A stretch of 6,090 nt of DNA from Deltaproteobacteria bacterium (GTDB lineage Bacteria > Desulfobacterota > DSM-4660 > Desulfatiglandales > HGW-15). The notes beneath the pieces are model-generated. The model saw nothing but the letters and a program-made list of their open reading frames with translations. It made no database searches and was not told the origin of the DNA. Within the stretch, counting starts at the first letter, position 1. Every line of letters begins with the position of its first letter. This document shows, piece by piece, positions 1-5,873 of this stretch. The stretch covers positions 1 to 6,090 of the forward strand of contig JAFDIC010000251.1 in the NCBI GenBank assembly GCA_019308525.1. The letters are read 5' to 3'. The translations under genes were made by a program, and so were the position numbers.

Positions 1-72
1 CAAAGCCCTTAGCGGTGCCGAGCAAGTGGTTAATCCGCCTGAGGCGGACTCTACCTGCTGAGCTACCGGGGA
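1..72 (-). pseudogene. Broken tRNA (Asn-like 5' half)
   Basis: Read on the minus strand from 72, the sequence opens like a bacterial tRNA: a 7-nt acceptor strand TCCCCGG, then TA, then a D-arm (GCTC, loop AGCAGGTA, GAGT). TCCCCGG and this D-arm resemble bacterial tRNA-Asn. After the D-arm a 15-nt palindrome (34-48) takes the place of the 5' anticodon stem. It is followed by TTAACCACTTG, which looks like the 3' side of an Asn anticodon arm. I see no T-arm (GGTTCGA-like) and no matching 3' acceptor strand in the remaining bases, though the window edge cuts the last few. A canonical cloverleaf cannot be folded. I infer a tRNA remnant disrupted by a repeat, or a tRNA-like transcript. A functional tRNA is unlikely. 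A well-placed minus-strand promoter lies just upstream (91-119). Confidence 0.45.
34..48. repeat. 15-bp perfect palindrome inside the tRNA-like sequence
   Basis: TCCGCCT and AGGCGGA form 7-bp perfect arms around a single central base. The element sits exactly where the 5' side of the tRNA anticodon stem should be. It resembles short GC-rich interspersed palindromes seen in many bacterial genomes, so it may be one copy of a dispersed element. That is inference from one copy. Confidence 0.6.
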
Positions 73-90
73 AATATTAATCAACTTCAG

Positions 91-119
91 ATAATAAGGC
101 TTTATGCCTCAGAATTCAA
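91..119 (-). promoter_or_regulatory. Candidate sigma70 promoter facing the tRNA-like sequence
   Basis: On the minus strand, TTGAAT (119-114) is separated by exactly 17 bp from TATTAT (96-91), five of six matches to the -10 consensus. Transcription would start near 84, about 12 bp before the tRNA-like 5' end at 72, a normal distance for a tRNA leader. The spacer contains a short inverted repeat, AGGC (97-100) and GCCT (106-109). Confidence 0.5.
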
Positions 120-296
120 GCCCCGAAACAGTGAGAGAGAACATTTAACAAAGATGTCATTCAAGGTCAATGAAAAACTCCTATTGGGGAGGTTAATTGG
201 CTGGCTCCGAATATTCCGCCGACGCGGTCGGTTCGGTCCGAAAGGGTGGAAAGCTGCGAACATAGTGTTGATAACGGGTCTAGGGCAAATATTTCC
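120..296. other. Gene-free stretch with a compact foldable element
   Basis: I find no credible gene between the tRNA-like sequence and the carrier gene at 442. Two minus-strand reading frames here have no recognisable protein character. The one structured feature is 207-236: CCGAC/GTCGG (219-223, 227-231) makes a hairpin with a 3-nt loop, stacked directly on CCGAA/TTCGG (207-211, 232-236), with a 7-nt bulge at 212-218. TTCGGTCCGAA (232-242) is an alternative palindrome that would compete with the outer helix. No T-run follows, so it is not an ordinary terminator. It lies upstream of the promoter at 297 and so would not be in that transcript. Confidence 0.4.
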
Positions 297-325
297 TTGA
301 CATATACCACAATGTAACATAAATT
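297..325 (+). promoter_or_regulatory. Candidate sigma70 promoter for the carrier/JAMM genes
   Basis: A perfect TTGACA (297-302), a 17-bp spacer, and TAAATT (320-325, four of six matches) give a strong promoter candidate. Transcription would start near 332, leaving a leader of about 110 nt before the ATG at 442. The leader is purine-rich near its end and carries the ribosome-binding site AAAGGA at 427-432. Confidence 0.6.
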
Positions 326-333
326 TTTACATT
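311..333. promoter_or_regulatory. Inverted repeat over the -10, possible operator
   Basis: AATGTAA (311-317) and TTACATT (327-333) are perfect 7-bp inverted arms with a 9-bp gap that contains the -10 hexamer. A protein bound here would be expected to block or tune the promoter at 297-325. The arms resemble TGTNA-type half-sites, but the gap does not match the usual CRP or FNR spacing, so no regulator is named. Confidence 0.4.
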
Positions 334-441
334 CTATTGGATCAACGATATTGTAGCAGTACCCGCAAATCAATAAAGTGATCGAGGGTGCAGGCAGAAG
401 GAGAAAGGGACATATCAGACGAATAGAAAGGAAATGAACAG

Positions 442-753
442 ATGCCGGTTACAGTGAAGATACCCAGGCCGCTCAGGGAATTGACCGGCGGCCAGTCCAC
501 GGTTGAGGCAAGGGGTGGGAGCGTCGAAGAGGTCCTTTCCCAGCTAGGTGCCCACTATCCCGGGATCACGAAAAGGCTCTATGACAAGGAAACCAAACGG
601 CCTTTGTTCCATATCTACCTCAACGAGGAGGATATCAGGGTCCTGGACAAGGAGGAAGGACAATATGTGCTGGATATCAACAGGAAAATCAAGGATGGCG
701 ATCAATTGGCCATAATACCACCCATAGCGGGAGGCAAAGGGACCATTAGATGA
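442..753 (+). CDS. MoaD/ThiS/CysO-type sulfur carrier with a capped Gly-Gly tail
   Basis: This is a 103-aa ubiquitin-fold sulfur carrier. Members of the family are adenylated at a C-terminal Gly-Gly, converted to a thiocarboxylate, and donate sulfur to molybdopterin, thiamin or cysteine synthesis. The N-terminal stretch (VKIPRPLRELTGGQ, from residue 5), the central IYLNEEDIR and the end IIPPIAGG recall Mycobacterium tuberculosis CysO more than classic MoaD. The Gly-Gly is at residues 97-98 and is followed by five more residues, KGTIR. As translated, it cannot be activated until the tail is removed. The next gene is a JAMM peptidase, which fits that job. The ATG start has AAAGGA at 427-432, 9 nt upstream. 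The exact pathway served is not shown by the sequence. No MoeB/ThiF-type activating enzyme or cysteine synthase is present here. Confidence 0.88.
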   Translation: MPVTVKIPRPLRELTGGQSTVEARGGSVEEVLSQLGAHYPGITKRLYDKETKRPLFHIYLNEEDIRVLDKEEGQYVLDINRKIKDGDQLAIIPPIAGGKGTIR

Positions 754-795
754 CGGATTGTGCCCCTCTGAGAAAGGATCGCAGGACTTGAAAGG

Positions 796-1272
796 ATGGA
801 TCAGGTGAGAGAAAATGGTCCCTGGAGCATTGAAGGGCACTGCATGGAACTCCTCGTGGAGCATGCCCTCGAGTCCTACCCTCACGAGGCATGTGGGGGG
901 CTGATGACCCCGAAGGGAATCCCCACTCGCATCACAGCTATGATGAAGGCAACAAACGTCTCCAGGGAAGATCAAAGCAGGCGCTACTTGATAGATCCCC
1001 TTGAATTCTTAAAGATGGACGAGACAGCGGAAAGCCAAGACATGGATATCTGTGGCTTTTACCATTCCCATCCCGACCACCCACCAGTGCCTTCAGAATA
1101 CGATCGAAGATTCGCCCTGGAGGGATACCTCTATCTCATAGTGTCGATAAAAAAGGGATATTACAGTGGAACAAGGGCCTGGTCCTATGATCAGGATGCC
1201 GGAATCTTCCATGAGGTGCACCTGGAGTCCGTTCCCGTGGAAACCTCCCTCCGGCGGCGAAGGCTTCCTTGA
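796..1272 (+). CDS. JAMM/MPN+ zinc metallopeptidase (Mec/QbsD-like)
   Basis: This 158-aa protein has the complete JAMM motif: His90-x-His92-x7-Ser100-x2-Asp103 (in HSHPDHPPVPSEYD), with the upstream catalytic Glu probably Glu31 in PHEACGG. The family includes eukaryotic deubiquitinases. In bacteria it includes Mec, which acts on CysO-cysteine, and QbsD, which trims the tail of the QbsE carrier. The gene begins 42 bp after the carrier gene on the same strand, so removal of KGTIR from the carrier is the obvious predicted role. Release of an amino acid from the carrier, as Mec does, is the alternative. No signal peptide or membrane segment is visible, so it should be cytosolic. For the ATG at 796, AGGA at 783-786 is a usable ribosome-binding site. 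AAAGG at 791-795 abuts that ATG and would better serve an in-frame GTG at 805, so the start is uncertain by three codons. The Arg-rich C-terminus (LRRRRLP) lies outside the domain. Confidence 0.9.
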   Translation: MDQVRENGPWSIEGHCMELLVEHALESYPHEACGGLMTPKGIPTRITAMMKATNVSREDQSRRYLIDPLEFLKMDETAESQDMDICGFYHSHPDHPPVPSEYDRRFALEGYLYLIVSIKKGYYSGTRAWSYDQDAGIFHEVHLESVPVETSLRRRRLP

Positions 1273-1390
1273 ACCTGCGGATGCAAGGCCCGAAATCGGA
1301 TTATTCCGCCCAAGGTGCTTGCCTACAATTCCTGTTGCATGCCCCGCCCCTGCCTGGCTTCATTGCCTCGATCCCTTAAAGTATCGAAAA

Positions 1391-1409
1391 GGTGCACAGA
1401 GGTGCACAG
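1391..1409. repeat. Tandem GGTGCACAG pair upstream of selB
   Basis: GGTGCACAG occurs twice (1391-1399 and 1401-1409), one base apart, in the 229-bp gap before selB. Each copy contains the palindrome GTGCAC. The pair ends about 30 bp upstream of the candidate -35 at 1439, a reasonable place for an activator site. No known regulator is assigned. I see no gene in the rest of the gap (1273-1501). Confidence 0.4.
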
Positions 1410-1438
1410 CCCCCTTGAATGAGGGCCGATATGTGAGC

Positions 1439-1467
1439 TTGACACTCGCGGTAAATGGCTTTATTTG
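1439..1467 (+). promoter_or_regulatory. Candidate promoter for selB
   Basis: A perfect TTGACA (1439-1444) is followed after 17 bp by TATTTG (1462-1467), a weak -10 with three matches. TAGAAT at 1470-1475 is a better hexamer but too far away (25 bp). A start near 1474 would give a leader of about 28 nt that still contains the selB ribosome-binding site at 1488-1494. Its presence in the long gap suggests selB is transcribed separately from the carrier/JAMM pair. Confidence 0.4.
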
Positions 1468-1501
1468 TTTAGAATACTATGCCATGGAAGGTGAACGGCA
1501 C

Positions 1502-3406
1502 ATGAAGCAGGTCATACTGGGCACTGCGGGACACATAGATCACGGTAAGACCACCCTGGTAAAGGCCCTTACCGGCATTGACACGGACAGGCTCAAGGAG
1601 GAAAAAGAGAGGGGCATCACGATAGAGCTGGGGTTCGCCTACCTGGAATTGCCAGGGGGCCAGCTCGTGGGAATCGTTGATGTGCCCGGGCATGAAAAGT
1701 TTGTCAGGAACATGGTAGCGGGGGCCACGGGGATTGACATGGTCGCCCTGATCATAGCAGCAGACGAGGGAGTGATGCCCCAGACGAGGGAACACATGGA
1801 GATATGCAGCCTCCTCGATATCAAACACGGCCTGGTGGTATTGACAAAGAAGGACATGGTGGAGGCCGACTGGCTGGAGCTGGTGAGAGAAGACGTGACG
1901 GATTTCCTGGAAGGCACCTTTTTGGAAGGGGCTCCCGTAGTGGAGGTTTCCGCGGTTACGGGCGAAGGGCTGGAGGAGCTGAAGGATGTCATAGGAAAGA
2001 TAGCCAAGGCAGTTCCTGAAAGACGTTCAGGCGCCTTTTTCCGCATCCCCATAGACCGTGTGTTTACGATGAAGGGTTTTGGAACTGTCATAACGGGGAC
2101 GACAATTTCAGGGTCCATAAAGGTGGGAGACGAAGTAACCATATATCCCAGGGGGATTGTTTCCAGGGTCAGGGGAATCCAGATACATAATCGAGAAGTC
2201 AACCAGGTGAAGGCCGGTCTGCGCACTGCAATCAACCTCCAGGGCGTAGAGAGGAGGGAAATTCAAAGGGGGGACATAGTGGCTGAAAAGGGGAGCCTGC
2301 GCCCTACCTACCTGGTGGACGTTTCCCTGGAACTGCTTCCCAGCGCCCCAAGGGGCTTGAAGAACAGGGGCAAGGTTCGATTCCACTCCGGCACATCGGA
2401 GATCATGGCAAGTGTCGTCCTGCTCGACAGGGAAGAGCTAAAGCCCGGGGAGGGGTGTTTCGCCCAGGTGAGACTGGAGGAGCAAACCGCCCTGCTCCGG
2501 AAAGACCGCTACGTTCTCAGGAGCTATTCCCCGGTTCAAACCATCGGGGGGGGTGAGATCCTCAACCCCCTGCCCAAAAAGAAAAAGCGCTTCTCACAGG
2601 TCCTCCTGTCAGAGTTGGAGGTCTTGAGCCGAGGGACATCCGAGGAGATCGCCGAGTTGTTTGTGAGGATGGGGCGCTTCGAAGGCATCAATCGAAGAGA
2701 CCTTCATTTTCTCACCAATGTGAACAAATCAGGGTTTGGGGAAGTGGTGGAAAACCTGCTGCAACGGGGGAATCTGGTGGAGTATGACAAGGAGAAGAAT
2801 ATCTATATCCATTCGGAATACCTCGCGAGGGCAAAGCAGGGGATCATAGAAACCCTGGCGGCATACCACAGGGATTTTCCCCTGAAGGTGGGGCTGCAAA
2901 AGGAGGAGCTTCGTTCCAGGACCGTGGGTTCACGGAACCAAAAGCTTTTCAACCATGTCATCTCCAGTCTCATAAGAGAGAAAGCGGTTGTGCAGGAGAG
3001 AGAGACCTTGAGGCTTGCCTCTCACCAGGTCACCCTGGGTGAGAACCAGGAGAGGACGAGAAAGGCCATTGAAGAGGCCTATCTCAAGGGTGGGCTCCAG
3101 CCTCCCTATTTCAAAGAACTGGAAGGTAAGTTGCCCGGTGACAGGGCCGCGGATGTCCTGAACGTGATGCTGGGGGAAGGGGTCCTTGTAAAGGTCAAAG
3201 AAGACCTCTACTTTCACCGGGACGTTATTGAGGGGCTGAAGAAGAACCTCATTGATTTCTTGAAAGAAAAGGGGGAGATCACCACTCCACAGTTCAAGGA
3301 GATGACCGGGGCTTCCCGGAAATATACCATACCTTTGATAGAGTATTTCGATCGTACCCAGGTTACGGTGCGTGTGGGCGATAACAGGGTGCTGAGAAAG
3401 AAGTAA
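1502..3406 (+). CDS. selB: Selenocysteine-specific elongation factor SelB
   Basis: SelB is the GTPase that binds Sec-tRNA(Sec) and the mRNA SECIS hairpin and delivers selenocysteine to in-frame UGA codons. The 634-aa product is of normal family length. The GTPase domain shows G1 AGHIDHGKT (residues 9-17), the switch region [10 protein letters not shown] (36-45), G3 DVPGH (60-64), G4 TKKD (115-118, the SelB-type form) and G5 SAVTGEG (150-156). EF-Tu-like beta-barrel domains follow, including [16 protein letters not shown]. The C-terminal half is the string of winged helices that bind SECIS RNA, ending in the typical [14 protein letters not shown] at about 605-618. The ATG at 1502 is chosen because AAGGTGA (1488-1494) lies 7 nt upstream and homology begins at this Met. 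The frame stays open back to 1166, but that part is not SelB-like. SelB shows that the host decodes UGA as Sec, although selA, selC and a selenoprotein are not in view. Confidence 0.97.
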   Translation: MKQVILGTAGHIDHGKTTLVKALTGIDTDRLKEEKERGITIELGFAYLELPGGQLVGIVDVPGHEKFVRNMVAGATGIDMVALIIAADEGVMPQTREHMEICSLLDIKHGLVVLTKKDMVEADWLELVREDVTDFLEGTFLEGAPVVEVSAVTGEGLEELKDVIGKIAKAVPERRSGAFFRIPIDRVFTMKGFGTVITGTTISGSIKVGDEVTIYPRGIVSRVRGIQIHNREVNQVKAGLRTAINLQGVERREIQRGDIVAEKGSLRPTYLVDVSLELLPSAPRGLKNRGKVRFHSGTSEIMASVVLLDREELKPGEGCFAQVRLEEQTALLRKDRYVLRSYSPVQTIGGGEILNPLPKKKKRFSQVLLSELEVLSRGTSEEIAELFVRMGRFEGINRRDLHFLTNVNKSGFGEVVENLLQRGNLVEYDKEKNIYIHSEYLARAKQGIIETLAAYHRDFPLKVGLQKEELRSRTVGSRNQKLFNHVISSLIREKAVVQERETLRLASHQVTLGENQERTRKAIEEAYLKGGLQPPYFKELEGKLPGDRAADVLNVMLGEGVLVKVKEDLYFHRDVIEGLKKNLIDFLKEKGEITTPQFKEMTGASRKYTIPLIEYFDRTQVTVRVGDNRVLRKK

Positions 3407-3422
3407 GTAAGGAAATCTTTGG

Positions 3423-3437
3423 CCACCGACATGGTGG
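3423..3437 (+). other. Short hairpin between selB and yqeC
   Basis: CCACC (3423-3427) and GGTGG (3433-3437) form a 5-bp GC-rich stem with a 5-nt loop in the 58-bp gap. There is no T-run after it, so it is not a standard terminator, and the downstream genes are probably co-transcribed with selB. It could slow decay or modulate translation of the next gene, whose start is non-ATG. The role is inferred only. Confidence 0.3.
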
Positions 3438-3464
3438 GTTAGGTCCATGTGAATTGCCAGGGGA

Positions 3465-4277
3465 TTGGATACAAAATTGGAGAAGCAGGTACACACACTT
3501 CAAGAGGCGCTGGCACCCGGAAGGAAAGAACATATTGTGCTCGTGGGAGGAGGAGGGAAGACGACCCTCATGTTCTCTCTTGCAAAGGAGCTGCACAGCG
3601 CAGGGAAAAAGGTCATAGCCTCGACCACGACCAAGATCTGGTTGAGGGAGGCACAGGAGTCCGCCAACGTTCTCATTGGAGGGGACGGCCCAGGTTACCG
3701 GAATGCGGACTTGGAAGAGGCCCTCCGAAACGAGAAATGCTTTTTCCTCGGGAGAAAAGTGCTAGAGTCCGGGAAGGTTGAGGGGGTCGCGCCAGAGATC
3801 GCGGATGAAATTTACGGAAACCAAGAGATTGACTACCTGATACTTGAAGGGGACGGATCCGCGGGGCATCCTGTCAAGGCACCGGCGGACCATGAGCCCG
3901 TTGTGCCCGCGTCCGCGACCATGGTCATAGCCATGTTGGGGCTGGATGCCCTGTGGCAGAGCGCGGTGCCGGAAGTGGTGTTCAGGCTGAATCTCTTTGA
4001 AGAGATTACGAGAGCAAGACCGGGGGAGGTCTTGACTCCTGCGATCCTGGCCAGGGTATTCCTTGAGCCACGGGGAATGTTCAAGGGTGCTCCGAGAGGG
4101 GCAAGAAGGATTGCCTTCCTGAACAAGATTGACCTATCGGATGAGGATAAGGGAGCAAGGGAATTGGCGTCAATGATATTGGGCAAGGGACCGGCAGGAG
4201 TAGAGCGAGTGGTGATCGGGTCCCTGAGGGAAAAGAGATACCAGGTGATGGAGGCACAGGATGAAAGAGATCTATAG
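3465..4277 (+). CDS. yqeC: YqeC-family selenium/molybdenum cofactor accessory protein
   Basis: This is a cytosolic P-loop protein of about 270 aa. The family is annotated as an accessory factor of selenium-dependent molybdenum hydroxylases and is commonly found near XdhC-type proteins; its biochemical reaction is not settled. Visible signatures are the P-loop VGGGGKTT (27-34), ASTTTKIW (52-59), the family hallmark EGDGSAGHPVKAPADHEPVVP region (128-148), and NKID (220-223), which looks like a G4-type nucleotide-specificity motif. The start is unusual. There is no in-frame ATG before the P-loop except 3447, which is followed at once by TGA. TTG at 3465 is used here. TTG at 3477 is equally possible and is better spaced from AGGGGA (3459-3464), about 12 nt. 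GTG at 3537 has a good ribosome-binding site but would cut the first strand. The 3' end overlaps the next gene by 17 bp, indicating coupled translation. Confidence 0.88.
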   Translation: MDTKLEKQVHTLQEALAPGRKEHIVLVGGGGKTTLMFSLAKELHSAGKKVIASTTTKIWLREAQESANVLIGGDGPGYRNADLEEALRNEKCFFLGRKVLESGKVEGVAPEIADEIYGNQEIDYLILEGDGSAGHPVKAPADHEPVVPASATMVIAMLGLDALWQSAVPEVVFRLNLFEEITRARPGEVLTPAILARVFLEPRGMFKGAPRGARRIAFLNKIDLSDEDKGARELASMILGKGPAGVERVVIGSLREKRYQVMEAQDERDL

Positions 4278-5337
4278 GAGACTCATAGAATCCATGGAAG
4301 AAAACGAGCCTGTCGTGCTTGCCACCATTATTGTGCAAAAGGGATCAGTGCCAAGGGGCAAGGGAACCCAGTTTCTTATCAGAAAGGACGGATCTTTTGT
4401 GGGCACCATCGGCGGCGGGAGGCTCGAGGCACAGGTCCTGGAGGGCGCAAAGGAGGTCTTTGAGAATCGTGCCTCTTCGAGACTCAACTTTGTCCTGAAA
4501 GGCACTGACGTGGAAAAGACCGATATGCTGTGCGGTGGGGACGCAGAAGTGTTCCTTGAGTACATCTCCGCTGAAAAGGGCATGTACATCCCCATTTTCA
4601 AGAGGGCACTGGAAATAAAGGAGGCCGGAGAAAGGGCCGTGTTGGCGACCGCTGTGGATCCAGGCCGCTGGGAAGAGGGCCTCGTGCCAAAGATTCTTGT
4701 GGAGGGGACAGGCCTGACCCATGGATCTCTGGCCGGGGAGAAGGAAGTGGAAGAAGCCCTCAAACGAGAAATGGAGCAAATCCTTAAGAAAAGGGCAGGG
4801 GAGATCCTGATATTCAAGGACAGGGAAGGAAAGGACCTGGAGCTATTTGTTGAGCCCATTCTATCGGAGCCGGTTCTTTTCGTGTTCGGTGGCGGCCATG
4901 TGAGCGAACAAATCGTCCCGCTTGCGGCGAGGGTGGGTTTCGAGGTGGTGGTTGTCGATGACCGGAAGGAGTTTGCGAGCCGGGAGAGGTTTCCCGAGGC
5001 CGCCGAGGTCCACGAATATCCCTTCGAAGGTGTGATGGAGAAGCTGGAGGTCGACGGCTCCTCATATATCGTTATCGTAACCCGGGGACACATGCACGAC
5101 AGGACGGTGCTCGAACAATCCCTGAGGACACCTGCCAAGTACATCGGTATGATAGGGAGCAGGCGCAAGCGCAACATACTCTACAAGAAGCTCCTGGAGG
5201 AGGGCTTTACAGAGGAAGACCTCAAAAGGGTCCATGCCCCCATAGGCCTCGAGATCGGCGCTGAGACGCCTGAAGAAATTGCTGTCAGCATCGTCGCGGA
5301 GTTGATAAAGGTGCGGGCGGGGTTGGAAGAGGTGTGA
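4261..5337 (+). CDS. xdhC: XdhC/CoxI-family molybdenum hydroxylase maturation protein
   Basis: XdhC-type proteins bind molybdenum cofactor, help place the terminal sulfur (or, in selenium-dependent systems, presumably selenium), and hand it to xanthine-dehydrogenase-like enzymes. This 358-aa protein has both family domains. The N-terminal XdhC/CoxI domain contains GTIGGGRLEAQV (48-59) and MLCGG (89-93), whose Cys91 is the conserved cysteine. The C-terminal Rossmann domain contains VFGGGHVS (208-215), VVVDDR (230-235), TRGHMHD (274-280), GMIGSRRKR (296-304) and PIGLEIGAETPEEIAVSI (327-344). The ATG lies inside the last codons of yqeC, with GGAGG at 4250-4254, 6 nt upstream, so the two are surely one operon. 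Pairing with YqeC and SelB points to a selenium-linked hydroxylase. A plain Moco-sulfuration role is the alternative. The hydroxylase is not in the window. Confidence 0.92.
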   Translation: MKEIYRRLIESMEENEPVVLATIIVQKGSVPRGKGTQFLIRKDGSFVGTIGGGRLEAQVLEGAKEVFENRASSRLNFVLKGTDVEKTDMLCGGDAEVFLEYISAEKGMYIPIFKRALEIKEAGERAVLATAVDPGRWEEGLVPKILVEGTGLTHGSLAGEKEVEEALKREMEQILKKRAGEILIFKDREGKDLELFVEPILSEPVLFVFGGGHVSEQIVPLAARVGFEVVVVDDRKEFASRERFPEAAEVHEYPFEGVMEKLEVDGSSYIVIVTRGHMHDRTVLEQSLRTPAKYIGMIGSRRKRNILYKKLLEEGFTEEDLKRVHAPIGLEIGAETPEEIAVSIVAELIKVRAGLEEV

Positions 5338-5343
5338 CGGCCC

Positions 5344-5598
5344 GTGGGTAAGCACAGTCACGATTTCGTGGAAGAATACAATGGCTTGGTAGGTTTCGGC
5401 CTGGACAGAGAAACCGACGAGCATACACTCACCTATTATCTCCAGAAGTTCTCAGACGATGAAAACATTGCGCTGCTCAGGGAAAGGATGTCAGAGACGG
5501 ATTTGAGAGAATTGTTCGATCTCCTGACAAGGTTATTGAAGCAATACCTGAGCGAGGAAGAATATCACAGGGTCTTCCTCAAGGACGACACTCCTTAG
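5344..5598 (+). CDS. Small conserved-looking cytosolic protein, function unknown
   Basis: This 84-aa protein starts at GTG (5344), 6 bp after the xdhC stop, with GAGGTG (5329-5334) 9 nt upstream, so it looks like the last gene of the operon. It is acidic and mostly helical in character, with no signal peptide, membrane span or cysteine. Recognisable blocks are HDFVEEYNGLVGFGLDRETD (5-24), TYYLQKFSDDE (30-40) and LLKQYLSEEEYHRVF (63-77). I recall similar short proteins annotated only as cytoplasmic or hypothetical in Deltaproteobacteria, but cannot confirm it here. Its place in the operon hints at a link with molybdenum hydroxylase maturation, but co-occurrence by chance is as likely. No function is assigned. 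Confidence 0.75.
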   Translation: MGKHSHDFVEEYNGLVGFGLDRETDEHTLTYYLQKFSDDENIALLRERMSETDLRELFDLLTRLLKQYLSEEEYHRVFLKDDTP

Positions 5599-5632
5599 CA
5601 AAGACGCTTCAGGGTGATTTCTACGCCTTACT

Positions 5633-5654
5633 CCAGCGCGCTCCGATACGCTGG
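5633..5654. repeat. Inverted repeat downstream of the operon
   Basis: CCAGCG (5633-5638) and CGCTGG (5649-5654) are perfect 6-bp arms around 10 bp, 35 bp after the last stop. They could form a weak transcription-end hairpin, but the bases after it are not T-rich. I see no gene between 5599 and 5876. That stretch holds this repeat, the heptamer array and a REP-like hairpin. Confidence 0.35.
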
Positions 5655-5693
5655 TTGTGCCGGCGCAGTCGTCTCAGTCCATACGCAGGGCGA

Positions 5694-5840
5694 GGTTCAA
5701 GGTTCAAAGTTCAGGGTTCAAGGTTCAAAGTTCAAGGTTCAAAGTTCAAGGTTCAAGGTTCAAAGTTCAAGGTTCAAGGTTCAAAGTTCAAGGTTCAAGG
5801 TTCAAAGTTCAAGGTTCAAAGTTCAAGGTTCAAAGTTCTG
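5694..5840. repeat. Tandem 7-bp repeat array (RGTTCAA, 21 units)
   Basis: Twenty-one heptamers follow each other without a single slip in register over 147 bp. Units are GGTTCAA or AGTTCAA, with only two base-level variants: unit 3 ends CAG and unit 21 ends CTG. The first base runs GGA GGA GA GGA GGA GGA GA GA, so the array is built of 21-bp and 14-bp superunits, suggesting expansion by slippage or unequal crossing-over of larger blocks. Reading frames through it give repeats of the GSKFKVQ type and are not genes. It has no spacers and is not a CRISPR. Confidence 0.95.
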
Positions 5841-5867
5841 GGATCGCAGCAGAATGCTGCTCCTACA
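5841..5867. repeat. REP-like hairpin element
   Basis: GCAGCA (5846-5851) and TGCTGC (5855-5860) form a 6-bp stem with a GAA loop. Outside it, GGA (5841-5843) can pair with TCC (5861-5863), leaving TC as a bulge. Read on the minus strand it begins TGTAGGAGCAGC and ends GCTGCGATCC, which closely recalls the Pseudomonas-type REP pattern (TGTAGGAGC...GCGATC). Such elements are usually dispersed by RAYT transposases. It lies directly between the heptamer array and the kinase 3' end and could also serve as a shared 3' hairpin for the converging transcripts. Confidence 0.55.
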
Positions 5868-5873
5868 CGGGGA

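Noticed and set aside
180..330. Molybdenum-cofactor riboswitch upstream of the carrier gene
   Set aside because: The stacked helices at 207-236 and the CCGAAAGG string are suggestive only. The fold lies upstream of the best promoter and I cannot match the Moco RNA consensus. A covariance-model search would decide.
102..373. Minus-strand short reading frames in the left gene-free region
   Set aside because: They have no ribosome-binding site or domain-like sequence, and they run antisense across the strong promoter.
751..768. Sec read-through of the carrier stop TGA
   Set aside because: Read-through meets another TGA after five codons and would add nothing recognisable.
1270..1422. Possible selenocysteine read-through of the JAMM stop TGA (frame open for 49 more codons, Cys-rich)
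   Set aside because: The peptidase domain is complete before the stop. The nearby inverted repeat (CCTTG 1267-1271, CAAGG 1284-1288) overlaps the stop itself and is not a credible bacterial SECIS. An open frame of this length can arise by chance.
1166..1501. In-frame 112-codon extension upstream of SelB
   Set aside because: It overlaps the JAMM gene and has no SelB-like or other recognisable sequence. The Met at 1502 has a good ribosome-binding site and begins the conserved GTPase domain.
5694..5840. CRISPR array
   Set aside because: The units are contiguous 7-mers with no spacers and no cas genes nearby.
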